64,000 nucleotides of DNA from Trichomonas vaginalis G3 (GCF_026262505.1 NC_067204.1:24335300-24399299), one strand, 5' to 3'. Shown: positions 40,314 through 51,033, numbered from the stretch's first letter. The notes: a model not told the origin generated them from the letters alone. Made by a program: numbers and translations.

Positions 40314-41358
40314 ATTAGAGGAGGTGGGTTATGAAGTTAATAAATATTATTTAAGAAATTGTCAAAAATTCGCGGAGTTATTAAATGATTTAGATTATGA
40401 TGGAAAAATGAATAAAGATGATGTTATAAATTTCTTATATCCTACATCTGAAGAAGAAAAACCTAAAGAACCTGATGTTTTCCCTGAATATTATGAAGAA
40501 CGGATTAAAGATGATGAATACAATGAAATTGAAAGACTGAAAAAAATAAGAGATGAAATAGATGAAAAAATTAAGGAATTAAGAGAAGTTGAAAAATATA
40601 ATGAAAATGAAGTAGAGGGTTTAATGAATATCCCAGCTTCAGAATCAGAAGTACAGAAATCTCATGAAGAAAGATATAAAAATTATGTCTCAGAATCAAC
40701 ACAAAATTTATTAGATGGTGAAATAGACGAAACACTTTCAGAAGAAGGTACTAAATTTATTCGTAAACATAAGTTACAATTTATTGATAATGAAGAATAC
40801 CCTTGTATCTTACTTTCACCTCCTCTCGATTCTGAGAAATTCAAAAAAGCTCTTAAAAACGTGACATATGCAACTAATACGATTAAGAAAGAAGATCATG
40901 ATATTTACACAAATTATTATTTAAATAAATGCACAGGTGTTGATAAAGTTTTTGATTTATTAGATAAAATATCAAAAGAAACCATTGGAACCTATAAAAT
41001 TTTATGTGATTGCGGTTTCATTGTTGAAGATACTAATAATGTTTCATATGAAAGAACAGCACCGAAGGAAGATGAAGTGGAAATGTCTATACCATTCGTT
41101 ATTAAGAATATAAAAGATATGAAAACGTATAAGCATTATATTTATTCATTTATTTCAGAAAAAACGGAAGCAACCCATAAAACATCTTCTCATCATTTTA
41201 TAGCTATTCATACTTTCCTTTTCAAAGTTGTGAAATTAAATAAGACAGGAATTAGATTTAATGTGTCAGGATATGCATTCTTGAGTAAATTAAAATGTAT
41301 TCGTCACGTCGCAGATGATAAAAATTTATGTGTTCTTAATTCATTTTACGGACTTTAA
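40314..41358 (+). pseudogene. Element IV unknown protein, 5' end missing
   Basis: The frame is open from the element III T run through 344 codons, with no ATG at the beginning, so the 5' part is absent at the junction. The protein is acidic, with a coiled coil at about residues 60-105 (Glu/Lys/Ile/Arg-rich). A C-terminal beta-rich domain contains CDCGFIVEDTN and SSHHFIAIHTFLFKVV. No family is recognised. It precedes PolB by 50 bp. The location suggests that element III inserted into this gene or that the two were joined here. Confidence 0.5.
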
Positions 41359-41408
41359 AAAAATAAACTTTATTTTTATTTATTTTTTAATTTTTTATTC
41401 TTACATAA

Positions 41409-44400
41409 ATGAATAAAAATGGAACAGCTAAAATGAATGATAATCAAATAAGAGCAGAAGGTAGAAGGTTATTTAAACGCTTCTATAACATTCCTGATGG
41501 TGTTAATCCTAAAACTCGTAGAAGCTATTTAAATGAAGCAATAGATGCATATGAAGGGTTTGACATTTCATCAGAAAGTGAGAGATTAGCGAGAATGTTA
41601 AATGTTAATATTGATTTCTATTATTGTGATCCTCAACCAGAAGACGTGGACATAAATAAGGTAGACTTTCCATTAGTGGAATCAATAATGATAGATCCAG
41701 AATTTGAAACAGTAAATATTTTATTAACACAGAGTCCATGTGGAAAACTTCACGCTGACAGAATAACAGACGTAGAAGCACTCACCAGCTATAAAGTTTG
41801 TCCATATTGTAAAGAAGAAGTTTATTCTATCCGTGATGACCCAGAAAGAAAAAACCAAAGAAGATTTTTAAAGCATTGTGAGAAATGTAAAGAAAATAAT
41901 GGAAGATTAATTCAAGACGTTCAATTGCAAAAGACCCAGCAACCATATGCACCACATATTACGAAACAGAAGATATATCAGTGGTTATTAGCTCACAATT
42001 TGCAGGAATATTATAAACCGACAAGATATTATATTACTTTTGACTTTGAAACATTAGAGACTAAAGAAGAATTACAACTTTCTGAGTGTGCAACTTTGAA
42101 CGCTTACTTAAAACTATTCATGGTATCATCAACGGTTAAATTAAATGATAAAACATATACGAGGAATTTTTGTTTAACTTCGAGTGATTCTTTTATTTCT
42201 GACTGGATTGAATTTTTATTTTCAACCTGTTCATTAGTTGCTAAATCAAATATGAGTCAATACGATGAATTATTGAAGTCGCAAACGGCGGGGACTTTGT
42301 CCCATACATTAAATGAAAAACAGAAGGAAGCATTTAAAGAACTTCTAGATGAGGAATTCAATAAAGTGAATATCATAGGTTTTAATTCGGGAAAGTTTGA
42401 TTTAAATTTAATTCTTCGTGATTTAAATACTGCAAAATGGAAAATAAAATCAATGCTGGGTTCATCTTCACAATTTAAGCAAATCATTGTAAAGAAAACA
42501 AACGTTCCATATGAATTAAGATTTATTGACATCAGAAATTATATAGCGGGTGGAACATTAGATCAATTCACTCAAGATTTCGGAAAATAATAAACACGTG
42601 TTAAATCCTTTTTCCCTTATCAATTCATCACGTGGGAGAATTACGAAGAAGAATTATATAAAGTGGAACCATTCACTCAAGATTCATTTTATTCAGCATT
42701 AACTCAAGAAACTATATCAGATAGTGATTATCAAATATATCTCAATGATGCTAAAACTTTAAGAATAGATTAGAATATTTTATTCATTATTGCAATAAAG
42801 ATGTTGAAATTATGATTGACCCAATTGATAAAATTATTGAAGAAACATTTGTTTATAAAATTGACATGCTTCATAATCTTTCTTTATCATCGAATGCTTC
42901 AATGATTCGTTACGCTTTAGCATATAAAGACTTTAATCATAATGAAAAATATCCTGAGGAAGAGATAGAATCAAGTTTTGAATTAACGAAAAAGTATTGG
43001 AAATATAAAATTGAATCATATAAGAAACAAGATGAAAAAGCAGAAAGAGATACTAAAAATAATGTTTCAATGGATGATTTTCAATACTATCACGATTTAA
43101 TCCTTTCATCTAAATGCAAAATGTGTGGTAAAGCGTTTACATATGCAAATAAACCAACATTGGATAGAATCGATAATGAAAAACCACATACCAAAGAAAA
43201 TTGTCAGTTAATGTGTTGTTATTGCAATGTCGTAAAATCAAATAAAGATGAAGATGTTCAACGTTTAAGAATCAATTTAAGAAATTATGCATTAAAAAAT
43301 AATTTACCAATGACATTAGATTCAGTTGAAGCTTATCACATTCTCCGTAATGGAATTACTGGTGGTCTATCAAATGTTCAACATCGTGTTAATCTTAAAG
43401 GAATCACGCACATTAATAAACTTTCATATAGTCCAGAAACTAAAACTGTATCAAATGAGGACACTTCCAACATCATGACTCATTTCGTTGGTGTTGATTT
43501 TAATTCATTATATCCTTCATCATTTTCATCTAATCCTCATGATTTCATTCAATATACTGACCATAAAATGTATATGCCGGGAAGATTGAATGGTGTTATC
43601 ATTTGTGATACAGCAACAAAGAAAGCAAAAGCACTGGGAATAATTAAGAAGAAAAATACTTTATTCGTGGCTGAAGTAAAGGGTCACATTGATGAAAAAT
43701 ACATTAATGATTACATAAACTTTTTACCGATAATAAGAAACTTAGATATTATCACAGATGAAAAAACAATTGGCAGTTTTATGTATAATTACATGAAATC
43801 AAACAATCTACCAGTTGACCAGAAACAGAGGAAATTAACTCAGTTAGCATCAACACACAACCAATATCAACCATTTTCTTCTTATTATCTTTGGTATCTA
43901 ATAGACAGATTTCATTTTATCATCGATGATATTCAATCAATTTTAACATTTACGAAAAACACTTGTTTTAATGAATTTGCGAACGAATTTATGAACGAAA
44001 GACAAAAGGCTGAATTAGAAGGAAATAAAGGAAAAAGTTTATTTTGCAAGATTTCACTTAATGGATCATATGGTTACGATGCAATGAATACGCAAAATTA
44101 CGCAAAGACTAAAATAATGAATGCACAGAAGGCACGCGTTGCATGTATGTCAAATAAGTTTAAAAACATAAGAGAAATAGGTGAAGATACATATCAAGTG
44201 ATGCTTAAAGATAGATTTTATAGATGTGATACATGTTTACAAGAGACATTCTTCACTTTAGATAATGCTAAATACTGGTATTTGGTTTTCATTTATGATT
44301 TTATGTATAAATGCATGAATGTTAATCGTTTTCATTTCATTGAAGGTGATACTGATTCATCTTATTGGGCAATCGCTGGCGACCCAAATCTTCCTAACAC

Positions 44401-44875
44401 TCAAGCATTTCAAGCAATTGTTACCGATAAACAATTTTATGATAAAAACATTTTCAAATTCGCACCATTTGATTTCTTCTGTTTTAATGAGAAATTTAAA
44501 CCTAAATTAAAGAATAAAGCTGAAGAAAAAGCACATGAGAAGAAGTTATTGGGTTTAGCAATTGAGAAACAAGGTGATAACATGGTTGCTTTATGCCCCA
44601 AGTGTTATACATCATTCAACGGTTCAATTGATGGAAGTGATTTTAAAAAGATTGCACAAAAAATGAAAGGTGTTAGTTTACGACAAAATAAACAATTAAC
44701 ACCTAAAAATTATTTGGATATAATAAATGATAAAGTGATATTTGATGGTCAGAATATTAATTTACAACTTAAAAACGGGTCAATGACTCGCTTAACAATC
44801 GGTAAGACTGCATTAACAGGAGCACACACTAAGGCTGTATGTTGTGAAAATGGATGTTGTATGCCATTTATTTAA
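41409..44875 (+). pseudogene. Protein-primed DNA polymerase B with HNH insert
   Basis: Replicative polymerase of the element. The N-terminal part has a CPYC...HCEKC zinc-binding pattern (about 41799-41889), exonuclease motif I YITFDFETLE (about 42030) and motif II IIGFNSGKFDLN (about 42376). An HNH-type domain follows (CKMCGK...TLDRIDNEKPHTKENCQLMC...CNVVKSN, 43115-43245). Then come palm motifs A (VDFNSLYPSS, about 43490), B (KISLNGSYGYD, about 44048) and C (GDTDSSYWA, about 44344). The order exo-palm and motif forms fit Polinton pPolB. About one or two breaks. The start follows TTTTTATTCTTACATAAATG. Confidence 0.85.
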
Positions 44876-44931
44876 TACAATTTAAAAACGTAGGGGTTGA
44901 GTCATGAATTTAAAATTTTATTTTTAATAAA

Positions 44932-45387
44932 ATGCCACAGAAGAGACAAAAGGAACCAAATCGATTTATACCAAATGGTTTTAACTTTCAGATTCCAAAT
45001 AATCAACTGCAACGAATTTTTCAAATCCCACCACAGCATCAACAGCAGCAACAACAACAACAACCACCACAGCATCAACGGAGAAGAACATTAACCCCTG
45101 AAGAAAGAAATTTCAATAATTTGATGCGTCAACAAAATCAAGGTTTGAGATTTTATCCGGGCAGTAATGGTATACATATAAGGCATCCAAATTTAGATAG
45201 AAGATATACCACTGAGATTCATATTTTACCTAATAATACGGTTAATTTTGCTGGATTTTATGATCATCATCAGGAAATCTGGACTCCACCATTTGATACC
45301 GTTTTAGAAGGAGGAACCGTTAATGATGCAATTCAATATGTAAATAATGGTTTTGATACTATGATTCAAAGAGGTGGGCACCCTTAA
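44932..45387 (+). CDS. PolyQ-containing 151-aa protein
   Basis: Starts MPQKRQKEPNRFIPNGFNFQ. A Gln/His/Pro tract at about residues 35-50 is followed by a compact domain (residues 55-151) with aromatic and basic residues (LRFYPGSNGIHIRHPNLDRR, then NNTVNFAGFYDHHQEIW) and a Gly/His end. No family is recognised. It sits between PolB and the integrase with 56 and 24 bp spacers, in the same direction. The position suits a terminal-protein or accessory replication factor, but nothing in the sequence shows that. It looks whole. Confidence 0.55.
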   Translation: MPQKRQKEPNRFIPNGFNFQIPNNQLQRIFQIPPQHQQQQQQQQPPQHQRRRTLTPEERNFNNLMRQQNQGLRFYPGSNGIHIRHPNLDRRYTTEIHILPNNTVNFAGFYDHHQEIWTPPFDTVLEGGTVNDAIQYVNNGFDTMIQRGGHP

Positions 45388-45411
45388 AACATTTATTTTA
45401 TTTTTATATAA

Positions 45412-46989
45412 ATGGATAACGCAGATTTAGAAAATTTAATTGATGATTTAGTACTTAATCAAAATTTTCTTAATTATTATGAATTAAAATCATATCTCCA
45501 AAAACATAATAAAAATATAACGGGTGATGATATGGATTATTATTATTCGTATTATAAAAATGAAATTTTGAAATATCATGATAAAATAATTTCTGAAATT
45601 AAAGACAAAATTAAAAATAATGAATATACAAAGGGAAAAACTAAATCACAACTTAAACAGTTGAAAGATTTCAAAAATAAAGTATTAACAGAAGAAGATA
45701 TTGATGAATTATATAAATTATATAATCCTGAGCCGCAAAAACCAAAGGAACAAAAACAAAAGAAGAAAAAGCCGAGCTCTAAAGTAGCAAATGTTCAACA
45801 GCTAAAGGTGCAAAACGCCCAGGTCCTTCAGACCATAAATGAAGCACAAGCTTTAATTTATGATTCATTAGTTAAACCATATTCAGCCCGACTTTTAAAT
45901 AAAGATCAACCTTTGGAATTCATCCTTCAACATAAACTCGAAGCGGGAAAGTATATCAAACCTTTATATACAGCATATTTAAAACAAATGAATAGAATAC
46001 ATCCAGAATTAATGAAGGGAGGAATGAAATCCAAAACTTCATCATCCAAAATCAAAGCAGATAAAATTAAACCACTTGCAACACCAAAACCTCCAACGGT
46101 AGTACCTCCTCCTTCAGTTAATCCTTCATCATTCACTTTATTATATCCATTTCAAACATTAAAGAAGCAAAAAGATTTTAAAAAGGATTTCAAGATATTA
46201 AATAAACCAACTGACCCAAAAATTCAACCGTTAAAGGAAAAATTTAGTCGCCCTTCATTTGCTCCATATCCATATTCATACGAAATAGATCATTTAGAAT
46301 ATTCAAAAGGAAACGTTACTTATTTATTCGCCATTAACATTAACACTAGATATTTATATTGCATTCCGGTGAAAGGGAAAACAGAACAGGAAACAAGAAG
46401 AGCTATTCAATACTTACTAGATCATGAAAGAGTAGATAATATCAGGGGTGATGGTGATAAAGGATTTTAGGCAGCTATGATTCATTATTTCCCACAAATT
46501 AATTTTTACTTTTCATCCTCTCCATATACGTTTCATAATAAAATAGTTGATGCAGTAATGAGAACTCTTAGAGATGCGTTAGGGGTTAACGGTCAGATAT
46601 ACTGGGATGGAAATCATGACTCCATCATACAGCAGTTAGTATATTATTACAATAATACATGGCATAGAACTATAAACATGAAACCAGTGGAAATGAAAAA
46701 TGATATTTCAAAAAAATGGGAATATATTAGAAAGCAAATGGAAAGGTTAAATGATGTTAAACGTGAACAAATTAATTCGGGGCTCATGAATTTTAAACAA
46801 GGGGATAAAGTTTTGATTCATCTCGATTAAGGAAAAACTGATAAATCAATGACAAAAAGAAGACAAAGATTTGACACAATAGCTGAATTTGTTAGATATA
46901 TTAACGGCAATGCATTAATTGAAGTTGACAATAAATTAATAGAAATTCCGATTTATTTTATTACTCCATTATATTTAAATAATATTTAA
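45412..46989 (+). pseudogene. Element IV integrase (rve), broken
   Basis: The N-terminal 250 residues are Lys/Gln/Pro-rich and helical. An rve core then shows YEIDHLEYSKGNVTYLFAIN with NTRYLYCIPVKGKT, an NIRGDGDKGF segment and later a helix with VDAVMRTLRDALG. The C-terminal part has FKQGDKVLIHLD and a final barrel-like strand set (NALIEVDNKLIEIP). It belongs to the Polinton c-integrase family but is far from the integrase of II/III. About two breaks. The start follows TTTATTTTTATATAAATG. Confidence 0.78.
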
Positions 46990-47008
46990 TTTTTTTATTT
47001 CGTAAGAA

Positions 47009-47329
47009 ATGAGTGACAACAAAGCAGCCAAGAGTCCTGATTCAATTAAGATTCAGAGTCCAGACAATGAATATAAAAAGAAACTAAACAGAATTAAATC
47101 AAAAATATGCTATTACAAAAAGAAGCCGCAATGCGGTGGGGCTGATGCCCATAAAACTAAAGGAACTGAGAATGATAAAGAGAGGAAAGAAATAATCGAA
47201 AAATTAGAAACTTCCCGTTCAATCCTTAAACTGAGTGAAGCAAAAATAAAAGAATTTAATAGAATAAATAAATTGATTGGAAGAGATGAATTTAATAAAG
47301 ATGAATTTTTAAACTCAATCCAAATTTAA
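47009..47329 (+). CDS. Basic helical 106-aa protein
   Basis: Starts MSDNKAAKSPDSIKIQSPDN. It is Lys-rich throughout (KKKLNRIKSKICYYKKKPQC), with a GGADAH segment and a C-terminal helix likely to form a coiled coil (residues 55-95). No family is recognised. High positive charge fits DNA binding or a core protein. The start follows TTTTTTTATTTCGTAAGAAATG. It converges with the 61-aa gene, 3 bp apart. It looks whole. Confidence 0.55.
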   Translation: MSDNKAAKSPDSIKIQSPDNEYKKKLNRIKSKICYYKKKPQCGGADAHKTKGTENDKERKEIIEKLETSRSILKLSEAKIKEFNRINKLIGRDEFNKDEFLNSIQI

Positions 47330-47332
47330 TTT

Positions 47333-47518
47333 TTATTCCTCTTCGACAACGTCTCTTCGAGACGCCGAACCCTTCTGGGTTCTTCTTTCCATCATTATTG
47401 CATAACCGCATCTTCTCGGTTTTCGTGGTTTGTTGTTTTTAATTTGTTCTTGCATCATTTTTATCATTTCCTCCCTTGTTATGATTCGTGGTAAATTTTG
47501 AGCTTGTGGGGTATCCAT
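47333..47518 (-). CDS. 61-aa basic protein
   Basis: MDTPQAQNLPRIITREEMIK starts an N-terminal helix with repeated Met/Gln/Lys. A basic block KPRKPRRCGYAIMMERRTQK follows, and the end is acidic (VVEEE). The compact Arg/Lys block suggests nucleic acid or capsid interaction. The start follows AAAATTTTATTTTTATATAAATG on the minus strand. No family is recognised. Confidence 0.5.
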   Translation of the reverse strand: MDTPQAQNLPRIITREEMIKMMQEQIKNNKPRKPRRCGYAIMMERRTQKGSASRRDVVEEE

Positions 47519-47546
47519 TTATATAAAAATAAAATTTTGTTATCAG

Positions 47547-47690
47547 TTATTTTATCATCATTTTATTAAGTTCATCTTTAGTTAATTTGAATGGATTCGC
47601 TAATGTTCCACCTTGAGCCACAACACTTGCCCCGGCTAATTGTGAAGAACCTGGGATAAGTACTCCATGAAATGATTTCATTGGTATCAT
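47547..47690 (-). CDS. 47-aa hypothetical protein
   Basis: MIPMKSFHGVLIPGSSQLAG followed by ASVVAQGGTLANPFKLTKDE and a basic end KMMIK. The Gly/Ala/Ser-rich middle is hydrophobic but lacks a clear membrane helix. It is too short for assignment. A 47-codon run with ordered composition in a small-gene cluster makes it plausible, though its AT-rich leader is longer than usual. Confidence 0.4.
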   Translation of the reverse strand: MIPMKSFHGVLIPGSSQLAGASVVAQGGTLANPFKLTKDELNKMMIK

Positions 47691-47820
47691 TAATTTAGAA
47701 ATAGTTGGCTTAATTAATTTTGTTATTTATGATAAAAATAAAATTGCATAATTTAAATTTTTTTCTTTCTCATTTTCTCATTTTTCTCTTTTTTCATCCT
47801 GTTTTGGTTTCAGCAACTTT

Positions 47821-47958
47821 TCAAGTTGTTGTCTTGTCAGTAACTTTTAATTTTAACTTTGGATCAAAGTTTGCAACGGGTTTAATAATCTTTTTATAAA
47901 CCCAACCCGCAGCTTTCTTAATTCCATCCCATAATTTTTTAAAGAATCCTGCAGCCAT
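47821..47958 (-). CDS. 45-aa amphipathic peptide (MAAGFF)
   Basis: MAAGFFKKLWDGIKKAAGWV followed by YKKIIKPVANFDPKLKLKV forms a strongly amphipathic cationic helix. It resembles the N-terminal half of the MGFF peptide of element II (GFF, W-x-GIK and K-x-x-G spacing) although the families differ. It is probably the functional equivalent: a small core or membrane-active virion peptide. Sequence to its left on the minus strand is Lys-rich but not in frame. Confidence 0.45.
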   Translation of the reverse strand: MAAGFFKKLWDGIKKAAGWVYKKIIKPVANFDPKLKLKVTDKTTT

Positions 47959-48024
47959 TTCTGATTTAATATTAATTAAAAAATATATTTCATCACTTAT
48001 ATTCTAATTTTTATTTAATGATAA

Positions 48025-48393
48025 ATGAAACCGATTTTAAAAATAAATGAAACAGAGGAGGAAGAAATAAATGAAAGTGAAAATGTTCAACAAAAAATAA
48101 ACGTTGTTAAACCAATTACTGAAATAAAAATTTTTTCATCTGTTGAAGAATTTAATGACTATTATGCTAATAATAAAAAATTATTTGAAGAATTGACAAC
48201 GTGTAAATTGAATAAAATGTTTAAAGTTGATGGATTCAAAATTTCAAAAATAAAAGGAGTGATTAGTTTGAAATCTATTCCTCAATCAAGAATCACCTCA
48301 TTAATGAAAATAGATGATTTAACAAAAAGAATAGAAGAGATTGAAGAAAGAATGAATCAAATAATTGATTTCATAAATTCAAATAATCATTAG
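48025..48393 (+). CDS. 122-aa protein with C-terminal coiled coil
   Basis: Starts MKPILKINETEEEEINESEN (acidic). A folded middle follows (IFSSVEEFNDYYANNKKLFE, then CKLNKMFKVDGFKISKIKG). The last 30 residues form a coiled coil (IDDLTKRIEEIEERMNQIID). No family is recognised. The start follows ATTTTTATTTAATGATAAATG. It converges with the SSB-like gene, 4 bp between stops. It looks whole. The coiled coil suggests an oligomeric accessory or structural protein. Confidence 0.55.
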   Translation: MKPILKINETEEEEINESENVQQKINVVKPITEIKIFSSVEEFNDYYANNKKLFEELTTCKLNKMFKVDGFKISKIKGVISLKSIPQSRITSLMKIDDLTKRIEEIEERMNQIIDFINSNNH

Positions 48394-48397
48394 TTTC

Positions 48398-48871
48398 TTA
48401 AAGTTCAATGTTGAACTTATCAAATTCTTCTTCATCATTGCCATTACCTTTAGCGAGTTTATTTACTCTTTCAACTTTATCTTTTGATAGTCTATCGTTT
48501 AATTTTTTCTGAAGTTTTTCGTTACCAAGTTCTAAAATTTTACATGGATGATATTTAAACCCGTTAAATTCTTTTTCCTCAGTTTTAATCATTAATCTAC
48601 AAAGAACTTTAGTGAGGTGGTTTTGTTGTTTAAACCATTTATCCTTAATATTTGTTATAAATTCAATATCCGGAATTAATTCCCAAATTTTTGAATTTTC
48701 GATTAATTTACCATCAAATGCAAAAGCAATAGGTTTAATATTAAACTTACCTTTATAAAATAAACTTTGTACGCAATCATCAAAATAAACGTCTACTTGT
48801 TTAACCTGGGTGAGAATTGGTGAAAGTTTATCCATTAATTGATTCACAGTCACGAATTTAGAGCTGTTCAT
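48398..48871 (-). CDS. Candidate single-stranded DNA-binding protein, 157 aa (element IV)
   Basis: Begins MNSSKFVTVNQLMDKLSPIL. An upstream in-frame TTG exists, but the ATG at 48871 fits the leader. Beta-rich segments VDVYFDDCVQSLFY and FNIKPIAFAFDG align with the element II 139-aa protein (11755-12174), and the C terminus is acidic (GNGNDEEEFDKFNIEL). The shared N-terminal pattern and acidic tail across two Polinton families indicate a core replication or structural function. SSB is the best guess from the tail type; no OB-fold signature can be proven by eye. Confidence 0.45.
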   Translation of the reverse strand: MNSSKFVTVNQLMDKLSPILTQVKQVDVYFDDCVQSLFYKGKFNIKPIAFAFDGKLIENSKIWELIPDIEFITNIKDKWFKQQNHLTKVLCRLMIKTEEKEFNGFKYHPCKILELGNEKLQKKLNDRLSKDKVERVNKLAKGNGNDEEEFDKFNIEL

Positions 48872-49011
48872 TTCATACAAAATAAAAAAATAAAATAATA
48901 AACATAACTAAGTTTTAATTTTTCGTAAGAAGTTTATTTTTTAAATTTTTTTTTATTTTTTATTTCATTATGGTAGTGAATCTTTCATTCATGAAAATAA
49001 TTATTTCTGAT

Positions 49012-49575
49012 TTATTTTATTCTCTCGTACATACTAGATTTGAAGAATTCGGAACTTTTACCATAATCTCCTAAATGTTTTCTTATCCCTAACGTGTGCC
49101 AGTTATTATATGAAACTGAATAAACTTTATCTTTATCTTTACACCTTTCATCACTTCCAATATATTTATATCTCAGTTTTGATTTAGCATTTTCATATTC
49201 ATTAGCGTTTAATAATTCACAGTCTTCCTTTTTAAATTGATGTTTAAGATATTCAGGATTTAATACTCTACGTTTATATGCTCCTAACTTAGTTCTAAAG
49301 GTTTTTCTACAAAATTTAGGAATTCCATCCTCTTTAATGTCATCAATGATTTCCATTTCATTATTTTCAATTTCTTCTTCTCGTTTATGAGGTCTTTGAT
49401 TATGACTCCATTGATTCCATGAAATTAAATATTCTTTATCATTATATTTATACCTCGTTAGCTTATTTTGGCTTTCATATTCATTTAATAATTCACAATC
49501 TTCATTTTTAAATTGAAGTTTAACCCATTCAGGATTTAAACAATGTTTAATTAATCGCGGAATATCTGACATCAT
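49012..49575 (-). CDS. Protein with two DNA-recognition-like repeats, 187 aa
   Basis: Residues about 12-65 and 104-170 are two copies of one module: LNPEWVKLQFKNEDCELLNE...LTRYKYNDKEYLISWNQW and LNPEYLKHQFKKEDCELLNA...LRYKYIGSDE...VYSVSYNNWH. The pattern of CELLNxYxNAxxKLxYxY followed by xxSWxxW matches the small repeated domains attached to viral and phage HNH or GIY-YIG nucleases, thought to bind DNA. No nuclease domain is attached here. It could be a regulator or a relic of a homing nuclease. It is the last gene of element IV and looks whole. Confidence 0.5.
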   Translation of the reverse strand: MMSDIPRLIKHCLNPEWVKLQFKNEDCELLNEYESQNKLTRYKYNDKEYLISWNQWSHNQRPHKREEEIENNEMEIIDDIKEDGIPKFCRKTFRTKLGAYKRRVLNPEYLKHQFKKEDCELLNANEYENAKSKLRYKYIGSDERCKDKDKVYSVSYNNWHTLGIRKHLGDYGKSSEFFKSSMYERIK

Positions 49576-49732
49576 CTATATATAGCTTCTTTTATAAAAG
49601 ATAAAAAAATAAATTATTTTAAAATTAATGTTAATTTTTTAATGATTTATAAATAAATATATTTTAATGCATCGTCTATATATAGATGTAACAAAAAAAG
49701 TCACTAAACCCGTCATATCCTACTACTCGAAT

Positions 49733-49888
49733 ACGTTTCACAGCGAGAAAAAAATAAAAGGCAAGATAGAATTTTCTAGACATAAAGAAGTTGTTTACCG
49801 AGTTTTAGCTCTTATCTCTAACAAAAAATTAATTTTTAAAAAAATGACCGAATACGTTTCACAGCGAGAAAAAAATAAAACTGTACAC
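49733..49888 (-). repeat. Satellite A, about 1.3 inverted monomers
   Basis: Contains CGAATACGTTTCACAGCGAG twice (about 49733 and 49850) and the TCTAGACATAAAGAAGTTGT segment. It is the reverse complement of the main satellite A monomer at 51430-53365. It lies between element IV and the transposase gene, in the opposite orientation to the main array. Confidence 0.85.
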
Positions 49889-50048
49889 TGATTTTAATTT
49901 TCATTTCCAGTCACTTTACTTATTATTTTTTCTTTTTTTCATTTTAATTATAAATTATTTCATAATACGTTTATTTACGTTACCATTTTCTTTATTCTTT
50001 TGAATTCCATACTAGACACTTATAGAATATTTTGATTGTTAACGTACT
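49889..50048. other. AT-rich leader before the transposase
   Basis: No gene. It leads from satellite A to the transposase start. Just before the ATG is TCATTA (50049-50054), an exact fit to the trichomonad initiator TCA-Y-(T/A), 3 bases from the start codon. Confidence 0.5.
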
Positions 50049-50056
50049 TCATTAGA

Positions 50057-51033
50057 ATGAATCCTTACAAAGGGTATGTCGATCGAATTTACCTAATTGG
50101 TATTTCCAATCAGATTGAAGAAGGTAAAATGACATGGGAAGAAGCTTGCACCCATGTTCCCATCGCCCCAACCCTTCAATCAAATGATTTCAAATATTTA
50201 GATGTTTCAAAATCTTTTTTACAAAATCAATTTAGCTTACAGAATATCCCATTGCCTAAAGGCAAGAAAGGTCGTAGGGTCAATCCCTACGACCAAATCA
50301 AAGCTCTTGCTGTGATACATGACCACTGGGCCTTTCCTTGTGGTCAAACAAAACAATGGAAACGTTTGAAATTACAACAAATTGATGTATCTTATAGAGA
50401 AGTACGCAGATACTTCAAAGAAAATCATTTCACCAAAGACGCGATTAGAGCATGCCGGGCCAGAAACAGCAGTAAGATATTGGGCGCTTTCACCCAATCT
50501 TATCTGGCACGCAGATGTTCATTATTTTAGGGGTGTTCGTGGCCAGTATATTTATGGCATAATCGACGATTTTAGCCGCAAAGTCCTAGCGTGTATACAA
50601 ATACCAGATATGCTGGCAGCGACGACAGCGAACGTTGCGGCTTCCGCCTTCATTGAATTTTGGCGCCCCTTATTGTTTCTGGACCGACAACGGTTCGAAA
50701 ATAGGGGCGCCTTTCAAGATCTACTTGATCTTTGGGGCGTCCAATGGGCGGCATACAGACTCTCATTCTCCCTACAAAATGGGACGATTGAGAGATTCTG
50801 GCCGACATTGGAAGCGCTGCAAAAGCATTCAGGCTATTCCTGCCTTTATTTGGGAGTACAATAATAACACACCGCATGAAGATCTCCCAATTAATCCATT
50901 AACTGGAACAAATTACACGCCAAATCAAATGTATCAGCTGAAACCGAAATACACAAATGCAGATACAGAAAGGTTGCGGCAAATATGGGATACAGATACA
51001 GGCATGACCGCTGTTGACACATTCACAGCGTAA
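50057..51033 (+). pseudogene. Integrase-type (rve) transposase, broken
   Basis: Less AT-rich than its surroundings. The N-terminal part (MNPYKGYVDRIYLIGISNQI; GRRVNPYDQIKALAVIHDHW) is helical and DNA-binding-like. The rve core includes LIWHADVHYFRGVRG, YIYGIIDDFSRKVLACIQIP, an ENRGAFQDLLDLWGVQW segment and NGTIERFWPTLEAL. The end is WEYNNNTPHEDLPINPLTG. It differs from both Polinton integrases and resembles the many integrase-core transposases of trichomonads. It begins at a host-type initiator. About two breaks. No clear terminal repeats were found. Confidence 0.7.

Larger units (their letters stand above)
40314..49640. mobile_element. Polinton/Maverick element IV, a second family
   Basis: More AT-rich than I-III and with a different gene set and order: unknown 344-aa gene, PolB, polyQ protein, integrase, then small genes on both strands up to a repeat-domain protein ending near 49.6 kb. 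PolB plus integrase identify it as a Polinton. The left end is cut at the T run of element III, in mid-gene. The right boundary lies somewhere in 49576-49732. PolB and the integrase have about one to three breaks each; the other genes look whole. Confidence 0.85.

Noticed and set aside
42590-43260. Intein within DNA polymerase B
   Set aside because: The HNH-like segment lacks recognisable intein N- and C-terminal splicing blocks, and it is not located in a polymerase active-site motif.
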